Assembly (NCBI GenBank): GCA_947478405.1
Contig: CANJVX010000001.1
Coordinates: forward strand, 124,001 to 188,000
Source: Beijerinckiaceae bacterium
GTDB lineage: Bacteria; Pseudomonadota; Alphaproteobacteria; Rhizobiales; Beijerinckiaceae
Direction: 5' to 3'
DNA length: 64,000 nt
Below are positions 46,928-55,764 of the stretch, piece by piece; position 1 is the stretch's first letter; every line of letters begins with the position of its first letter. The notes below the pieces were generated by a model. It was not told the origin of the DNA and did not search any database. It was given only the letters and a program-made list of their open reading frames with translations. Both the position numbers and the translations under genes were made by a program.

Positions 46928-49333
46928 ATGAGCAAACGACTTTCCCTCCTCGCGGTTATTGCCGCGCTCGTCTCGGTCTGGCTTCTGGCTGGCCGGGTGC
47001 CGCTTGCCGCCCAGACCGAACCCGCCCGCCAAACCATCCAGCAGCGGCTCGATCTGTCGCGTGCCGAGCTGGAACAGATCGCCTCGATCCTGAAGCGTGA
47101 ACGTGTCGCCGATCAGGATCTTGCGGCTCGGCGTAGCGATATCGAGCAGCTCGACAGCTCGGTTGATGCGCTCATTGAACAGATCACACCGCAATTTGAG
47201 GCGGTGAAGGCGCGGCTTGAACAGCTTGGTCCCGTCAATGACAAGGAGAAAGACGCAGCCGTCGATGCTGACCGCGCAGAGTTGCAGAAGAATTTTTCAG
47301 ATTTTGACAATCAGCTGAAGCGGGCGCGCACGCTGGCGGTCGAGATTGACCAGGTTAAAGCCGCCATTGCTGCCAAGCGTCGCGCCTTGTTCAATCATGC
47401 GCTGTTCTACCGCTCGGCGTCCATTCTCAGTCCTGACCTCTGGCTCTCATTTGCCATGGAGCTGCCGCGCGATATCAAGGCTGCCGGCCTGATTGGAAGT
47501 GATTGGCTGTCAGGCGCGGCGTCACGTTTGAGCGGTTCGCGCGGGCTGTTCTTCGCTGGCATCCTGGGGCTGATAGCCGCGCTTTATCTGCTAGCGGATC
47601 GTTTGGCTGTTCGCGTCTTGCAGCGTCGCCGACAGGTCGTCGAGCCGACACGCTTGCAGAAAGTGATTGCTGCCCTCTGGGTCGGTGCTGTTACAGCCTT
47701 TGTGCCGATCGTCGTCGCACTTGCTATGGCGCAGACGCTTCATTCCTTCGACCTCGTCAATGCGCGTCTCGATCCTGTGCTGCAGGCCATTGTTGAAAGT
47801 GTGCGTCGTATCGCTTTTGCCGCGGGACTTGTGCGCGGTCTGCTGGCGCCTTTGCGCCCCAACTGGCGTTTGCTCGATTTCACTGACACAGTGGCGCTGC
47901 GCCTCGCCAATCTCGCCATGGCGGTGGTGATTGTTGTCTCGCTGATGAAAGTCATTGAATCGATCAATGAATTGATTGCTGTGTCTCTGCCTGTGGCAGT
48001 GGCGGTGCGCGCAACAGGAGCGTCGGTTGTCGCATTGCTGACGGCATTTGCGCTCAAGGGCATCAACACGCCGCCGGAAGCGGATGACGAATGTCTGGGC
48101 CCCGTCACGCAGCCCGCTCAAGATTGGTATGGACCATTGCGGGCATTGGCCTGGATTGCGATTGTCGCGATTCTTGCCTCTGTGCTTGTGGGCTATGTCG
48201 CTTTCGGCGCCTTTATCACCGAACAGGTTGTCTGGGTCGCCTTCGTCGGCAGCGTCGTCTATCTGCTCGTGGTTCTTGCCAATGAAGGTTTTGAACATGC
48301 CTTGCGCTCGCCATCGTCTGTGGCGCGCGCCGTCATGTCGAGCCTTGGCATGCGGCGTGAATCTCTGGAGCAGCTCACCGTCCTTCTAGCAGGCGTATCG
48401 ACAGTCTGTCTGAGCGCTGCCGCTATCCTGCTTATTCTGGCACCCTGGGGCATTGAATCCGATGACATGCTGGCCAATCTGCGCTCGGCTTTCTTTGGCT
48501 TTAAAATCGGCGATGTAACGATTTCGCTGTCAAGCATTGCCCTGGCTTTGTTCTTCTTCGGCATCGTTTTATTTGCTACGCGCACGGTGCAAGGCTGGCT
48601 TGAAAAACGTCTGCTTCCCCATACGCAGCTTGATACCGGCTTGCGCAATTCCATTCGCACCAGCATTGGCTATGTTGGCTTTGTCGTCGCCGCCGCCATT
48701 GCTCTGGGTTATCTGGGTCTGTCATTCGAGAAACTGGCCATTGTTGCAGGTGCCTTGTCAGTTGGCATTGGCTTTGGTCTGCAATCCATCGTCAATAATT
48801 TTGTCTCCGGCCTTATTCTGCTGTGGGAACGCGCCGTGCGCGTGGGTGATCTGGTCGTACTGGGTGAAGAACAGGGTTATGTCCGACGCATCAATGTGCG
48901 CTCAACAGAAATTGAAACCTTTGATCGCGTGACGATGATTGTGCCCAATTCCAATCTCGTTACAGGCGTTGTGAAAAATTGGGTTCGCGGCGATAAGATC
49001 GGCCGCATCAAAATCCCCGTTGCGGTCAATCTCGAAGCTGATCCCGAACACGTGCGCGCCGTGTTGATTGATGTCGCCAAACAGCAAGAACTGGTGGAAA
49101 AGCTGCCTGCGCCTAATGTCATGTTCATCGCTATGACAGAAACTTTGCTCAAATTCGAGCTTGTCGGTTTTGTCGGCGATGTTGAAAAAGCAGGCCGCGT
49201 GAAGAGCGATCTGCATTTTGCTATTCATGCGCGCTTTAAATCTGAGAAGATCAGCATGGCTCCTCCTTCCGCACCTGCACCGGTGATTCACATTGGCGGG
49301 CTCGAGCATTTTACTACGAAAAAACAGGACTGA
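46928..49333 (+). CDS. Large MscS-type mechanosensitive channel (DUF3772-containing)
   Basis: An 801-residue inner-membrane protein. A signal peptide (LLAVIAALVSVWLLAGRVPLAAQ) is followed by a ~150-residue periplasmic coiled-coil region (DUF3772-like, e.g. RLDLSRAELEQIASILKRERVADQDLAARRSDIEQLDSSV in part), about ten transmembrane segments from residue 200 on, and the MscS pore and beta domain (GALSVGIGFGLQSIVNNFVSGLILLWERAVRVGDLV, about residues 610-650). MscK-like channels of this size release osmolytes upon hypo-osmotic shock. A short CAP-domain gene follows. Confidence 0.9.
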   Translation: MSKRLSLLAVIAALVSVWLLAGRVPLAAQTEPARQTIQQRLDLSRAELEQIASILKRERVADQDLAARRSDIEQLDSSVDALIEQITPQFEAVKARLEQLGPVNDKEKDAAVDADRAELQKNFSDFDNQLKRARTLAVEIDQVKAAIAAKRRALFNHALFYRSASILSPDLWLSFAMELPRDIKAAGLIGSDWLSGAASRLSGSRGLFFAGILGLIAALYLLADRLAVRVLQRRRQVVEPTRLQKVIAALWVGAVTAFVPIVVALAMAQTLHSFDLVNARLDPVLQAIVESVRRIAFAAGLVRGLLAPLRPNWRLLDFTDTVALRLANLAMAVVIVVSLMKVIESINELIAVSLPVAVAVRATGASVVALLTAFALKGINTPPEADDECLGPVTQPAQDWYGPLRALAWIAIVAILASVLVGYVAFGAFITEQVVWVAFVGSVVYLLVVLANEGFEHALRSPSSVARAVMSSLGMRRESLEQLTVLLAGVSTVCLSAAAILLILAPWGIESDDMLANLRSAFFGFKIGDVTISLSSIALALFFFGIVLFATRTVQGWLEKRLLPHTQLDTGLRNSIRTSIGYVGFVVAAAIALGYLGLSFEKLAIVAGALSVGIGFGLQSIVNNFVSGLILLWERAVRVGDLVVLGEEQGYVRRINVRSTEIETFDRVTMIVPNSNLVTGVVKNWVRGDKIGRIKIPVAVNLEADPEHVRAVLIDVAKQQELVEKLPAPNVMFIAMTETLLKFELVGFVGDVEKAGRVKSDLHFAIHARFKSEKISMAPPSAPAPVIHIGGLEHFTTKKQD

Positions 49334-49341
49334 ATCAGATC

Positions 49342-49857
49342 ATGACTTTTGTTGCGTCACGTCGTGCCTTTCTTCTTGCTGCTGGCAGCCTTTCGCTGGC
49401 GGGGTGTTCATCAACGCCGGTTGGCTTCTCGATGGATGGTGGCCCTGGCTTTTACAAAAGGCTCAATGCACGGGCTGAGAAGGTCGATGCGGTTGCCGCC
49501 CGCGACATGATCTCGATCTATCGTGCCAATCATGGGCTTGCCGTCTTGTCGCTTGATCCCGTGCTGATGGATGCGGCACAGGAGCAAGCGCTCGCCATGG
49601 CGCGGGCCGATCGTATGAGCCACGATATTGGCGGCTCGCTGCAATCGCGCCTGTGGAACAAGCTTGATCATAAGACGGCAACTGAAAATGTTGGCGCAGG
49701 CTATTATACGGTGGCGGAAGCCTTTTCGGGCTGGCGTGACTCGCCCTCTCACAACAAGAATATGCTCAATCCGGCGATGCGGCGCATGGGCATTTCAACG
49801 GCTTATGTCGCTGAATCGAAATATAAGGTCTTCTGGGCGCTGATCCTGACGGATTGA
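49342..49857 (+). CDS. CAP/SCP-domain lipoprotein, Tat-type signal
   Basis: A 171-residue protein starting MTFVASRRAFLLAAGSLSLAGCSS: a twin-arginine motif SRRAFL and a lipobox LAGC, so probably a Tat-exported lipoprotein. The rest is a CAP domain with the characteristic residues: His in ADRMSHDIGG, Glu in TENVGAGYY, and His in DSPSHNKNMLNPAMRRMGI. Bacterial CAP proteins are poorly understood. It lies nine bases after the channel gene. Confidence 0.88.
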   Translation: MTFVASRRAFLLAAGSLSLAGCSSTPVGFSMDGGPGFYKRLNARAEKVDAVAARDMISIYRANHGLAVLSLDPVLMDAAQEQALAMARADRMSHDIGGSLQSRLWNKLDHKTATENVGAGYYTVAEAFSGWRDSPSHNKNMLNPAMRRMGISTAYVAESKYKVFWALILTD

Positions 49858-49965
49858 GGGCTGATCGCCGCCTAGCTTTCAAGCTTGTGCGGTCGCTGGT
49901 CTTTCTCTCTCAGGTGGGATAGCTTGCGTCGTTGCTGCAATGCAGCATAACCTGAGATCGCCCCC

Positions 49966-50973
49966 ATGCATCGCCTCGGCCGCACGATTGAGGAGCTTGC
50001 CCGCGCGCGCCAGCAATGGCTACGGCTTTTCGATCTTGTTCCAGCGGGGCGGGCCGAAGTGAAGGGCCCGCTGGTCGAAGTGGCCGGCTTTGGGTCCAAT
50101 CCCGGCAATTTGCGGATGCATGTCTTTGTTCCGCCTGTGCTCAAAGCTCATCCCGCTCTGGTGGTAGCCCTGCACGGCTGCGGGCAGTCGCCTGCGCAAT
50201 ATGAGCAAAGGGCCGGCTGGTGCGACTTGGCGGCCGGGCACGGCTTTCTTGTCTGCTATCCCCAACAGCAGGAGGCGAATAATTCGCAATCCTGTTTCAA
50301 CTGGTTCAGTCCGCGCCGCCGCCAGCGCGATGGCGCCGAGGCTGTGTCCATCCGCGAAATGATTGGGCACCTATCCAAGCTGCATGCGGTTGATCCCGCG
50401 CGCATCTTCATCACGGGCTTTTCAGCGGGCGGGGCCATGAGCGCCGCGCTTCTTGTCGCCTATCCGGACGTTTTTGCTGCCGGTGCAGTCATCGCAGGCC
50501 TTCCCGTTGGCGTTGCCGACACAGTGCCTGCCGCAATCGAAGCCATGCAGAAGGGCGACCTGCGCACCGGTCCTCAGGCAGCGGCTGCTGTGCGGCTGGA
50601 GGCCCCAGAGGTCAGCCAATGGCCGCGTCTGCTGGTGTGGCACGGTCTTTCTGATGAGGTTGTTGCGCCGTCCAATGCGGTGGCTCTGGTGCGCCAATGG
50701 CGCCACCTGCAGGGCTTGCGGGCCATACCTGATGACGAACTCTGGATGGTGGGCGGACGTCGCCGTTGTATCTGGCGCAATGCCAAAGGGCGGGATGTGA
50801 TCGAGCATCACATTGTGGCCGGGCTTGGCCATATGCTGGTTCCCTCATCCACGGAGGCGATTGCGGAGTTTTTCGGGCTGAAAAGGCCCAATCTCGTGGG
50901 GCGACTACTGGAAAAATGGACACGCCTCACCGATATGCCGATCATATTCGTTCGCCGGAGCCGTGATCCATGA
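49966..50973 (+). CDS. PHB-depolymerase-like esterase
   Basis: A 335-residue alpha/beta hydrolase of the LpqC/PhaZ-type esterase family. The first motif PALVVALHGCGQSPAQYEQ provides the oxyanion region, the nucleophile serine is in ITGFSAGGAMSAALLVAYPDVF, the acid in HGLSDEVVAPSNA and the His in GLGHMLVP. No signal peptide is evident, so it may act inside the cell, e.g. on polyhydroxybutyrate oligomers or other esters. It overlaps msrB by four bases. Confidence 0.87.
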   Translation: MHRLGRTIEELARARQQWLRLFDLVPAGRAEVKGPLVEVAGFGSNPGNLRMHVFVPPVLKAHPALVVALHGCGQSPAQYEQRAGWCDLAAGHGFLVCYPQQQEANNSQSCFNWFSPRRRQRDGAEAVSIREMIGHLSKLHAVDPARIFITGFSAGGAMSAALLVAYPDVFAAGAVIAGLPVGVADTVPAAIEAMQKGDLRTGPQAAAAVRLEAPEVSQWPRLLVWHGLSDEVVAPSNAVALVRQWRHLQGLRAIPDDELWMVGGRRRCIWRNAKGRDVIEHHIVAGLGHMLVPSSTEAIAEFFGLKRPNLVGRLLEKWTRLTDMPIIFVRRSRDP

Positions 50974-51371
50974 CGACAAGCAATTTCTCTTTCACCCTGA
51001 GCGATGCGGAATGGCGCCAGCGTCTTTCGCCAGAGCAATATCATGTCATGCGCGACCATGGCACGGAACGGCCGGGCTCTTGCGCGCTTCTGCATGAAAA
51101 GCGCAGCGGCGTGTTTGCCTGCGCGGGCTGCGAGCAGGAGCTCTTCGCCTCAAAACTGAAATTTGAAAGCGGTACAGGCTGGCCCAGTTTCAATGATCCG
51201 GTGCGAGGATCTGTTGAGACGGAAACAGATCGCAGTTTTGGAACGGCGCGCACAGAAGTGCATTGTAGCCAATGCGGCTCGCATCTGGGCCATGTCTTTT
51301 CCGATGGGCCACCACCCACGGGCCTGCGCTATTGCATCAACGGCGTGGCATTGACCTTCAAGCCAGAATAA
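50970..51371 (+). CDS. msrB: Peptide-methionine (R)-S-oxide reductase MsrB
   Basis: MsrB reduces the R-epimer of methionine sulfoxide in proteins. The 133-residue protein has the two zinc-binding CxxC pairs (FACAGCEQ and CSQCGSH), GTGWPSFNDPV, and the catalytic Cys122 in RYCINGVALTF. The usual RYCIN[SG] motif is intact. No signal peptide. It is translationally coupled with the esterase gene. Confidence 0.96.
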   Translation: MTTSNFSFTLSDAEWRQRLSPEQYHVMRDHGTERPGSCALLHEKRSGVFACAGCEQELFASKLKFESGTGWPSFNDPVRGSVETETDRSFGTARTEVHCSQCGSHLGHVFSDGPPPTGLRYCINGVALTFKPE

Positions 51372-51400
51372 AAAAGGCGGCCCGCAAGGCCGCCTTTCTA
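51371..51400. terminator. Intrinsic terminator after msrB
   Basis: AAAGGCGGCC (51373-51382) pairs with GGCCGCCTTT (51388-51397) around a five-base loop. Convergent flavin monooxygenase gene ends just beyond, so it may serve both. Confidence 0.8.
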
Positions 51401-51406
51401 TTTGGT

Positions 51407-52429
51407 TCAGCGCCGCAGCGGCTGGATGACTTCTTCTCCCAGACGCCGAACGTTTTCGACATTGGGCAGGAGCTTCATCAAGATGAGCTCAAACCCCATA
51501 TCGTCGAAACGTTTGAGCTGTTTGCGCACTTCTTCTGGCTTGCCCATGCAGCCTGCACGGGTGGCGGGTATCATGCGCCGCTCAATCTTTCGCGTATCGG
51601 GATCGGAATCATATTTAAAGATCGCCTCGATTGTTGTATCGAAAGCATCTTGCGCATTCTCGCCGATGGCAACAAACGGATTAAGCGCATAACGCACTTT
51701 ACGGCCCGCACGTTCAGCCCTTTCGCGCATATCTGCGATGGAGGCTTCCAGCGCCTTCATGATAGCATCTGTATTTTCAGCTTCCTTGGGGAATTCAACA
51801 AACCACCAATCGCAATGCTCGGCGATAAAGTCGCGCCCACGGTCGCTGGTCGACACCGAGAAAATTTCTGGCCCCTCTTGTGTGCGCGGCTTCAGCAGCA
51901 ACTGACCTTTTTCGACGGTGTAGTGCTGGCCATGTTTTGTGTAGGTTTCGTTTTGCCAAAGGCCACGCAGAATATCGATGAATTCGATGGTCCGCTGATA
52001 ACGCTCTTCGCCCTGCAGCACTTTGCCGCCGAACATTTCAAATTCCTGATCAAACCAGCCATTGACGATATTAACAGCCATCCGCCCCTTCGTGATGCGA
52101 TCCAGCGAGGCTGCCATTTTGGCAATCATCACAGGATCCCACAGGCCTGGATGGACAGCCACAAGCGCGCGCAAATGCTCGCAACGTGAGGCGATGGCGG
52201 CGGCATTCACCCAGCCATGTATGTCATGGCCGAGATGGCGTTCTGCATACAGAGTCAGATCAAAACCCACCTTGTCCGCGGTGAGCAGGACTTCGAGGCC
52301 CAGATCAAATTGCGCATCGCGGCGCCCCGCAGGCAAAGGGTGGAGCGATTCCTCAACTGCTTGCGCGATCTCTGGCGAGCCGACCGCAGCCATGGGAATG
52401 GGGGCGTAGAGGCCAAATTCAAGCGACAT
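51407..52429 (-). CDS. LLM-class flavin-dependent monooxygenase
   Basis: A 340-residue TIM-barrel flavin oxidoreductase of the bacterial luciferase family. FGLYAPIPMAA, VAVHPGLWDPVMIAKMAASLDRITKGRMAVNIVNGWFDQEF and ERYQRTIEFIDILRGLW are the family blocks, closest to SsuD/SfnG/DmoA-type desulfurising enzymes that use FMNH2 from a separate reductase. PATRAGCMGKPEEVRKQLKRFDDMGFELILMK is the C-terminal signature. The substrate may be an alkane sulfonate, dimethyl sulfone or another organic compound. It lies next to a Bug receptor gene on the same strand. Confidence 0.88.
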   Translation of the reverse strand: MSLEFGLYAPIPMAAVGSPEIAQAVEESLHPLPAGRRDAQFDLGLEVLLTADKVGFDLTLYAERHLGHDIHGWVNAAAIASRCEHLRALVAVHPGLWDPVMIAKMAASLDRITKGRMAVNIVNGWFDQEFEMFGGKVLQGEERYQRTIEFIDILRGLWQNETYTKHGQHYTVEKGQLLLKPRTQEGPEIFSVSTSDRGRDFIAEHCDWWFVEFPKEAENTDAIMKALEASIADMRERAERAGRKVRYALNPFVAIGENAQDAFDTTIEAIFKYDSDPDTRKIERRMIPATRAGCMGKPEEVRKQLKRFDDMGFELILMKLLPNVENVRRLGEEVIQPLRR

Positions 52430-52470
52430 TTCTTTTTTCCTTTTGTGCCGGTCTTGTAGCCGACTGTTTG

Positions 52471-52493
52471 GCCACCCCGACGCGCGGGGTGGC
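52471..52493. repeat. Hairpin upstream of LLM monooxygenase gene
   Basis: GCCACCCC (52471-52478) and GGGGTGGC (52486-52493) are perfect arms around GACGCGC. No U tract follows on either strand. It stands between the Bug receptor gene and the monooxygenase gene and could mark the 3' end of the former or regulate the latter. Confidence 0.45.
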
Positions 52494-52506
52494 GATAATC
52501 ATCTGT

Positions 52507-53544
52507 TCAACGACCCAGGAGGTTTTTCACCCGGTCAATCACGTCCGCAGGGGCGTCTGTGGCTGCTTTCAGCACGTCCTGAACTTCGTCGCCTGTAACC
52601 AGATCAATTTCGAGGGCGGCTTTTTCAGCTTCTTTCAGGAAGACCGGGTCTTTGAGAGTGGCAGCAAAGGCTGCGCGCAGCACCGTCACCCGATCAGCTG
52701 GGACGTCAGGTGGGGCAAGGAAGGGGCGACCAAGGATTTCGCGTGCCAGAAGGAAGTCCAACGCTTTGGCATCCAGATCACTTTTGGCGGCCTCCCGGAT
52801 TGATGGGACTCCGGGCAGTTGCGGCAGCGGCTTAGGACCGGTGTGGAAGAGGAAATTGACCTTCTTGTCGCGGATCCAGTCCGGGTGGGAGGAGATGATC
52901 GATCCCCAAGACCAATAGCCGACGCCATCCAACTCGCCGCGCTCCATGGCAAGTGCGGCCTGGATGGTGTTGGGATAGCCGTTGATAATCTTGAATTTAG
53001 TGCCCGCGAGCGCATTATAGGCGAGCGGCATGATTTCCGAGTCCGCGCCCGCTCCTGTGCCGGGGCTGAGCAATTCGAACTTTTGCAAGTCGGCCAAGGT
53101 TTTCACCTTCGACGTGTGCCAAGAAATGGCCAGGCTCACGTCGCGGTTCATGCTGCCAAGCCAGTTGAAGCGCAAGGGATTGAATTTGAAATCTGACTTG
53201 CCCAAAATTGGCTCAAATGCCAGCCCGCGACCGACCGTTCCAATGACGGAACCATCCTTCGGGGCAATATTATAAAGATAGTCCATAGCCTTCAGGCCAC
53301 CGGCGCCCGGCATGTTCTGGGTAACGAAATTGGGCTCCCCGGGAATGTGGCGCGGCATGTGGCGAACAAGGGCGCGGGCATAAATGTCATAGGTCGAGCC
53401 GCCGGGCGAGTAGACCACCATGATCATTTGGCGGCCCTTGTAGAACACTTCGGGCGCCTGCGCCGTGGCCGGTGCCGTTGCGGTGAAGGCCCCAAGGGCC
53501 ACGCTGGCGGCCAGAGTGAGGCGACGCGTCAGACCATTCTTCAT
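52507..53544 (-). CDS. Bug-family tripartite tricarboxylate transporter receptor (third)
   Basis: A 345-residue periplasmic binding protein. Signal peptide LAASVALGAFTATAPATAQ; then VFYKGRQMIMVVYSPGGSTYDIYARALVRHMPRHIPGEPNFVTQNMPGAGGLKAMDYLYNIAPKDGSVIG, the Bug signature in its RHIPG subgroup. It is clearly related to the copy at 57.0 kb (shared MPRHIPG, LY..APKDGSVI). The start follows GGGAGGAAAAA. It lies 77 bases upstream of the flavin monooxygenase on the same strand and may bind the compound that enzyme attacks. Confidence 0.9.
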   Translation of the reverse strand: MKNGLTRRLTLAASVALGAFTATAPATAQAPEVFYKGRQMIMVVYSPGGSTYDIYARALVRHMPRHIPGEPNFVTQNMPGAGGLKAMDYLYNIAPKDGSVIGTVGRGLAFEPILGKSDFKFNPLRFNWLGSMNRDVSLAISWHTSKVKTLADLQKFELLSPGTGAGADSEIMPLAYNALAGTKFKIINGYPNTIQAALAMERGELDGVGYWSWGSIISSHPDWIRDKKVNFLFHTGPKPLPQLPGVPSIREAAKSDLDAKALDFLLAREILGRPFLAPPDVPADRVTVLRAAFAATLKDPVFLKEAEKAALEIDLVTGDEVQDVLKAATDAPADVIDRVKNLLGR

Positions 53545-53690
53545 TTTTTCCTCCCGTTGCCGCTTTGCGGGCCAGCCTTATTCTCCAATGGTCGCATAAG
53601 GACACCCCGTCCCGCAAGCATGGGTGCGCAGGTCTGGGGTGTTGAAGCCGCCTTCTAACGACCGGTTTGGCAGCGTATGTTGCCGATCTG

Positions 53691-54845
53691 ATGGAAGCCG
53701 ATTCGAAAATGGGCGAAAGCCTAGACCCCAAGCATCAGGCGCAGCCGCGCCGGCTCGCGGCGCGCGCGCTCAACGAGGTCGATTTCTGGCGTGGCTATGC
53801 CCTGATCGCGATTTTCATCAATCACATTCCGGGCATTTATTTCGAACAATTCACCCACCGCGCGTTTGGACTGTCCGATTCAGCCGAGCTGTTTGTCTTT
53901 CTCGCCGGATTTTCGTTGCGCTATCTGGCCGAAAGCCGGACAGAAAACCTTGCCGGGATGCGTCTCTTCATGCGCCTTGAGGGGCGTGCATTCACAATCT
54001 ATGCAGCACAAATCCTTATTGTCTCGCTGGCGCTAGCTCTTATGGCGGGTGCGGCATTGCTTCTCGACACGCCGCTGATCCTGCAATGGAACAATGCGAG
54101 CGCCTTCTTCGAAAGCCCTATCCAGACGCAGGTCGGCATTATCCTGCTAGCCCATCAGATGGGCTATTTTGACGTTCTTCCGCTCTATATTGTGATGATG
54201 ATTTTTGCGCCGCTTGTCGTGGTGCTGGGTCGCATCTCGCTGCGTATCCTGTTGTTTTATTCCGTGACTGTCTGGGCCTTGACGCTGATCTCGGAGCTCA
54301 ACCTGCCAACTTGGCCGGTGGAAGGCGTTTGGTTCTTCAACCCCTTCGCCTGGCAATTGCAATTCGTGCTTGGTTATGTACTGGCGCGTCCTAAACAAGC
54401 GACCGATTTTATTGCAAGCAAGCGAACAGAGCTTCGGGTTTTGGGCCTTGTCATCACCGGAATTGGCCTATGGCTGGCAATCATCCAATGGAGCCCGAAC
54501 CCTTTCGAACTCCCTGAGCCGCGGCTTTTCTTCATGAATGACAAGACCTCCCTGTCACCGATGCGCATTCTGCATGTAATGGGGCTTGTCATGCTGATTG
54601 GGGGTTTGTTCGATTTTGCGGTGCGCTGGAAAGGCTTTCGTTTCTTGGCCAAGCCCTTTTGCTTGCTGGGCCGCAATTCGTTGCACGTCTTTTGCGCCGG
54701 CTCTCTCTTGAGCTTGGCGGGCCAGATCGTGCGTTTCACCACACCCGCAGGTCTTGTCATGGACACGCTGGTGCTATTGATTGGCGTGGCTGCAATGCTC
54801 GCCATTGCTTGGGGAAATGAATGGCGCATCACCTGGCCGCGCTGA
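53691..54845 (+). CDS. OpgC-like membrane acyltransferase
   Basis: A ~384-residue integral membrane protein. The N-terminal VDFWRGYALIAIFINHIPGIYFEQFTHRAFGLSDSAELFVFLAGFSLRYL is the OpgC signature; the family includes the succinyltransferase acting on osmoregulated periplasmic glucans. About ten transmembrane segments are visible. Starts: ATG 53691 (MEADSKMGES), TTG 53667 or ATG 53709; none has a strong ribosome site. It overlaps the SGNH hydrolase gene by 25 bases. Confidence 0.88.
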   Translation: MEADSKMGESLDPKHQAQPRRLAARALNEVDFWRGYALIAIFINHIPGIYFEQFTHRAFGLSDSAELFVFLAGFSLRYLAESRTENLAGMRLFMRLEGRAFTIYAAQILIVSLALALMAGAALLLDTPLILQWNNASAFFESPIQTQVGIILLAHQMGYFDVLPLYIVMMIFAPLVVVLGRISLRILLFYSVTVWALTLISELNLPTWPVEGVWFFNPFAWQLQFVLGYVLARPKQATDFIASKRTELRVLGLVITGIGLWLAIIQWSPNPFELPEPRLFFMNDKTSLSPMRILHVMGLVMLIGGLFDFAVRWKGFRFLAKPFCLLGRNSLHVFCAGSLLSLAGQIVRFTTPAGLVMDTLVLLIGVAAMLAIAWGNEWRITWPR

Positions 54846-55684
54846 TTTCGAGCTTGATCCTGCTCGCTTTGGCAGGTGCACCTGCAACATCGCAAGATGG
54901 TGCGGCGCAAAAAGACGATTCCGCACATGCGAGCGAACAAGTCATCGAACCGCAGAATCTCTATCCGCCATTGCCCCCTCAGGCTGCCGCGTTGATGATG
55001 CAATGTTCCGTGCCGCAGTCGGAGGTGGCCAAGCCAGCGCCACTCGTCAATACCGCAGCTCGCATCGAGACCAACAAGAAGATGCGTGTACTGGCGATCG
55101 GGTCTTCGGCCACATGGACCGGCAATCGCGCAGGCAATTACCCCTCACGGCTCGAAAAACTTCTTGAAAATGTCTGGAAGGGTATCGATGTCGAAGTCGT
55201 CAACCGCGGTGTCTCCGGGGAAATAGCCTCGGTTAGCGCCCGCCGCCTCATTAATGAAGCGGCCATACTCAAACCGGCCCTGGTGCTCTGGCAATTGGGA
55301 ACGAATGATGCGGTGGCACGTGTGCCACTGGTGGAATTTGAAACAACGGTTCGCGCCACCGTGCGCATGCTGACCAAGAACAAGATCGATGTTGTTCTGG
55401 TGGGTCTCCAGTACACACCAAAATTTGTACGCGATGATCATTGGTTTGCTGTACGCGCCGCACTTGATCGTATTGCGGCAGAAGAAAACCTTCTCTATGT
55501 GCGGCGTGACAAGGCGATGGAATTCTTGGCCCAAACGCGCGTGGCCGCTGATGTTGCGGCCGACGATGAGTTCAGCCTGACTGATCTCGGGTTTCCCTGC
55601 ATGGCTGAGCATATCGCGCAGGCGATGGTGGCCAATATTTTCCTGCGTCGAAGCGGAGACCGGCGCGGGGCGCCGGTGAGATAA
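54821..55684 (+). CDS. Exported SGNH/GDSL hydrolase
   Basis: A 287-residue protein with a signal peptide (LAALISSLILLALAGAPATS). Block I is VLAIGSSATWTGNRAGNYPSRL (GSS instead of GDSL, nucleophile serine), block II glycine is in VEVVNRGVSGEIAS and block III asparagine in LVLWQLGTNDAVA. The C-terminal block V (DxxH) is not clear; DLGFPCMAEHIAQAM is the likely place. The enzyme probably adds or removes acyl groups from a periplasmic glycan. It overlaps the OpgC-like gene by 25 bases, so they are probably a functional pair. Confidence 0.82.
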   Translation: MAHHLAALISSLILLALAGAPATSQDGAAQKDDSAHASEQVIEPQNLYPPLPPQAAALMMQCSVPQSEVAKPAPLVNTAARIETNKKMRVLAIGSSATWTGNRAGNYPSRLEKLLENVWKGIDVEVVNRGVSGEIASVSARRLINEAAILKPALVLWQLGTNDAVARVPLVEFETTVRATVRMLTKNKIDVVLVGLQYTPKFVRDDHWFAVRAALDRIAAEENLLYVRRDKAMEFLAQTRVAADVAADDEFSLTDLGFPCMAEHIAQAMVANIFLRRSGDRRGAPVR

Positions 55685-55764
55685 GATTGCAAAGCAAGCG
55701 CTTTGCGGCGTAATGTGCAGCTCAGCCGAACATCAATAACAAGAACACGGCAGGGAGAACGATT

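Noticed and set aside
51272-52189. A 305-codon plus-strand frame opposite the LLM monooxygenase
   Set aside because: Shadow of the monooxygenase gene and of msrB; no domain recognisable.
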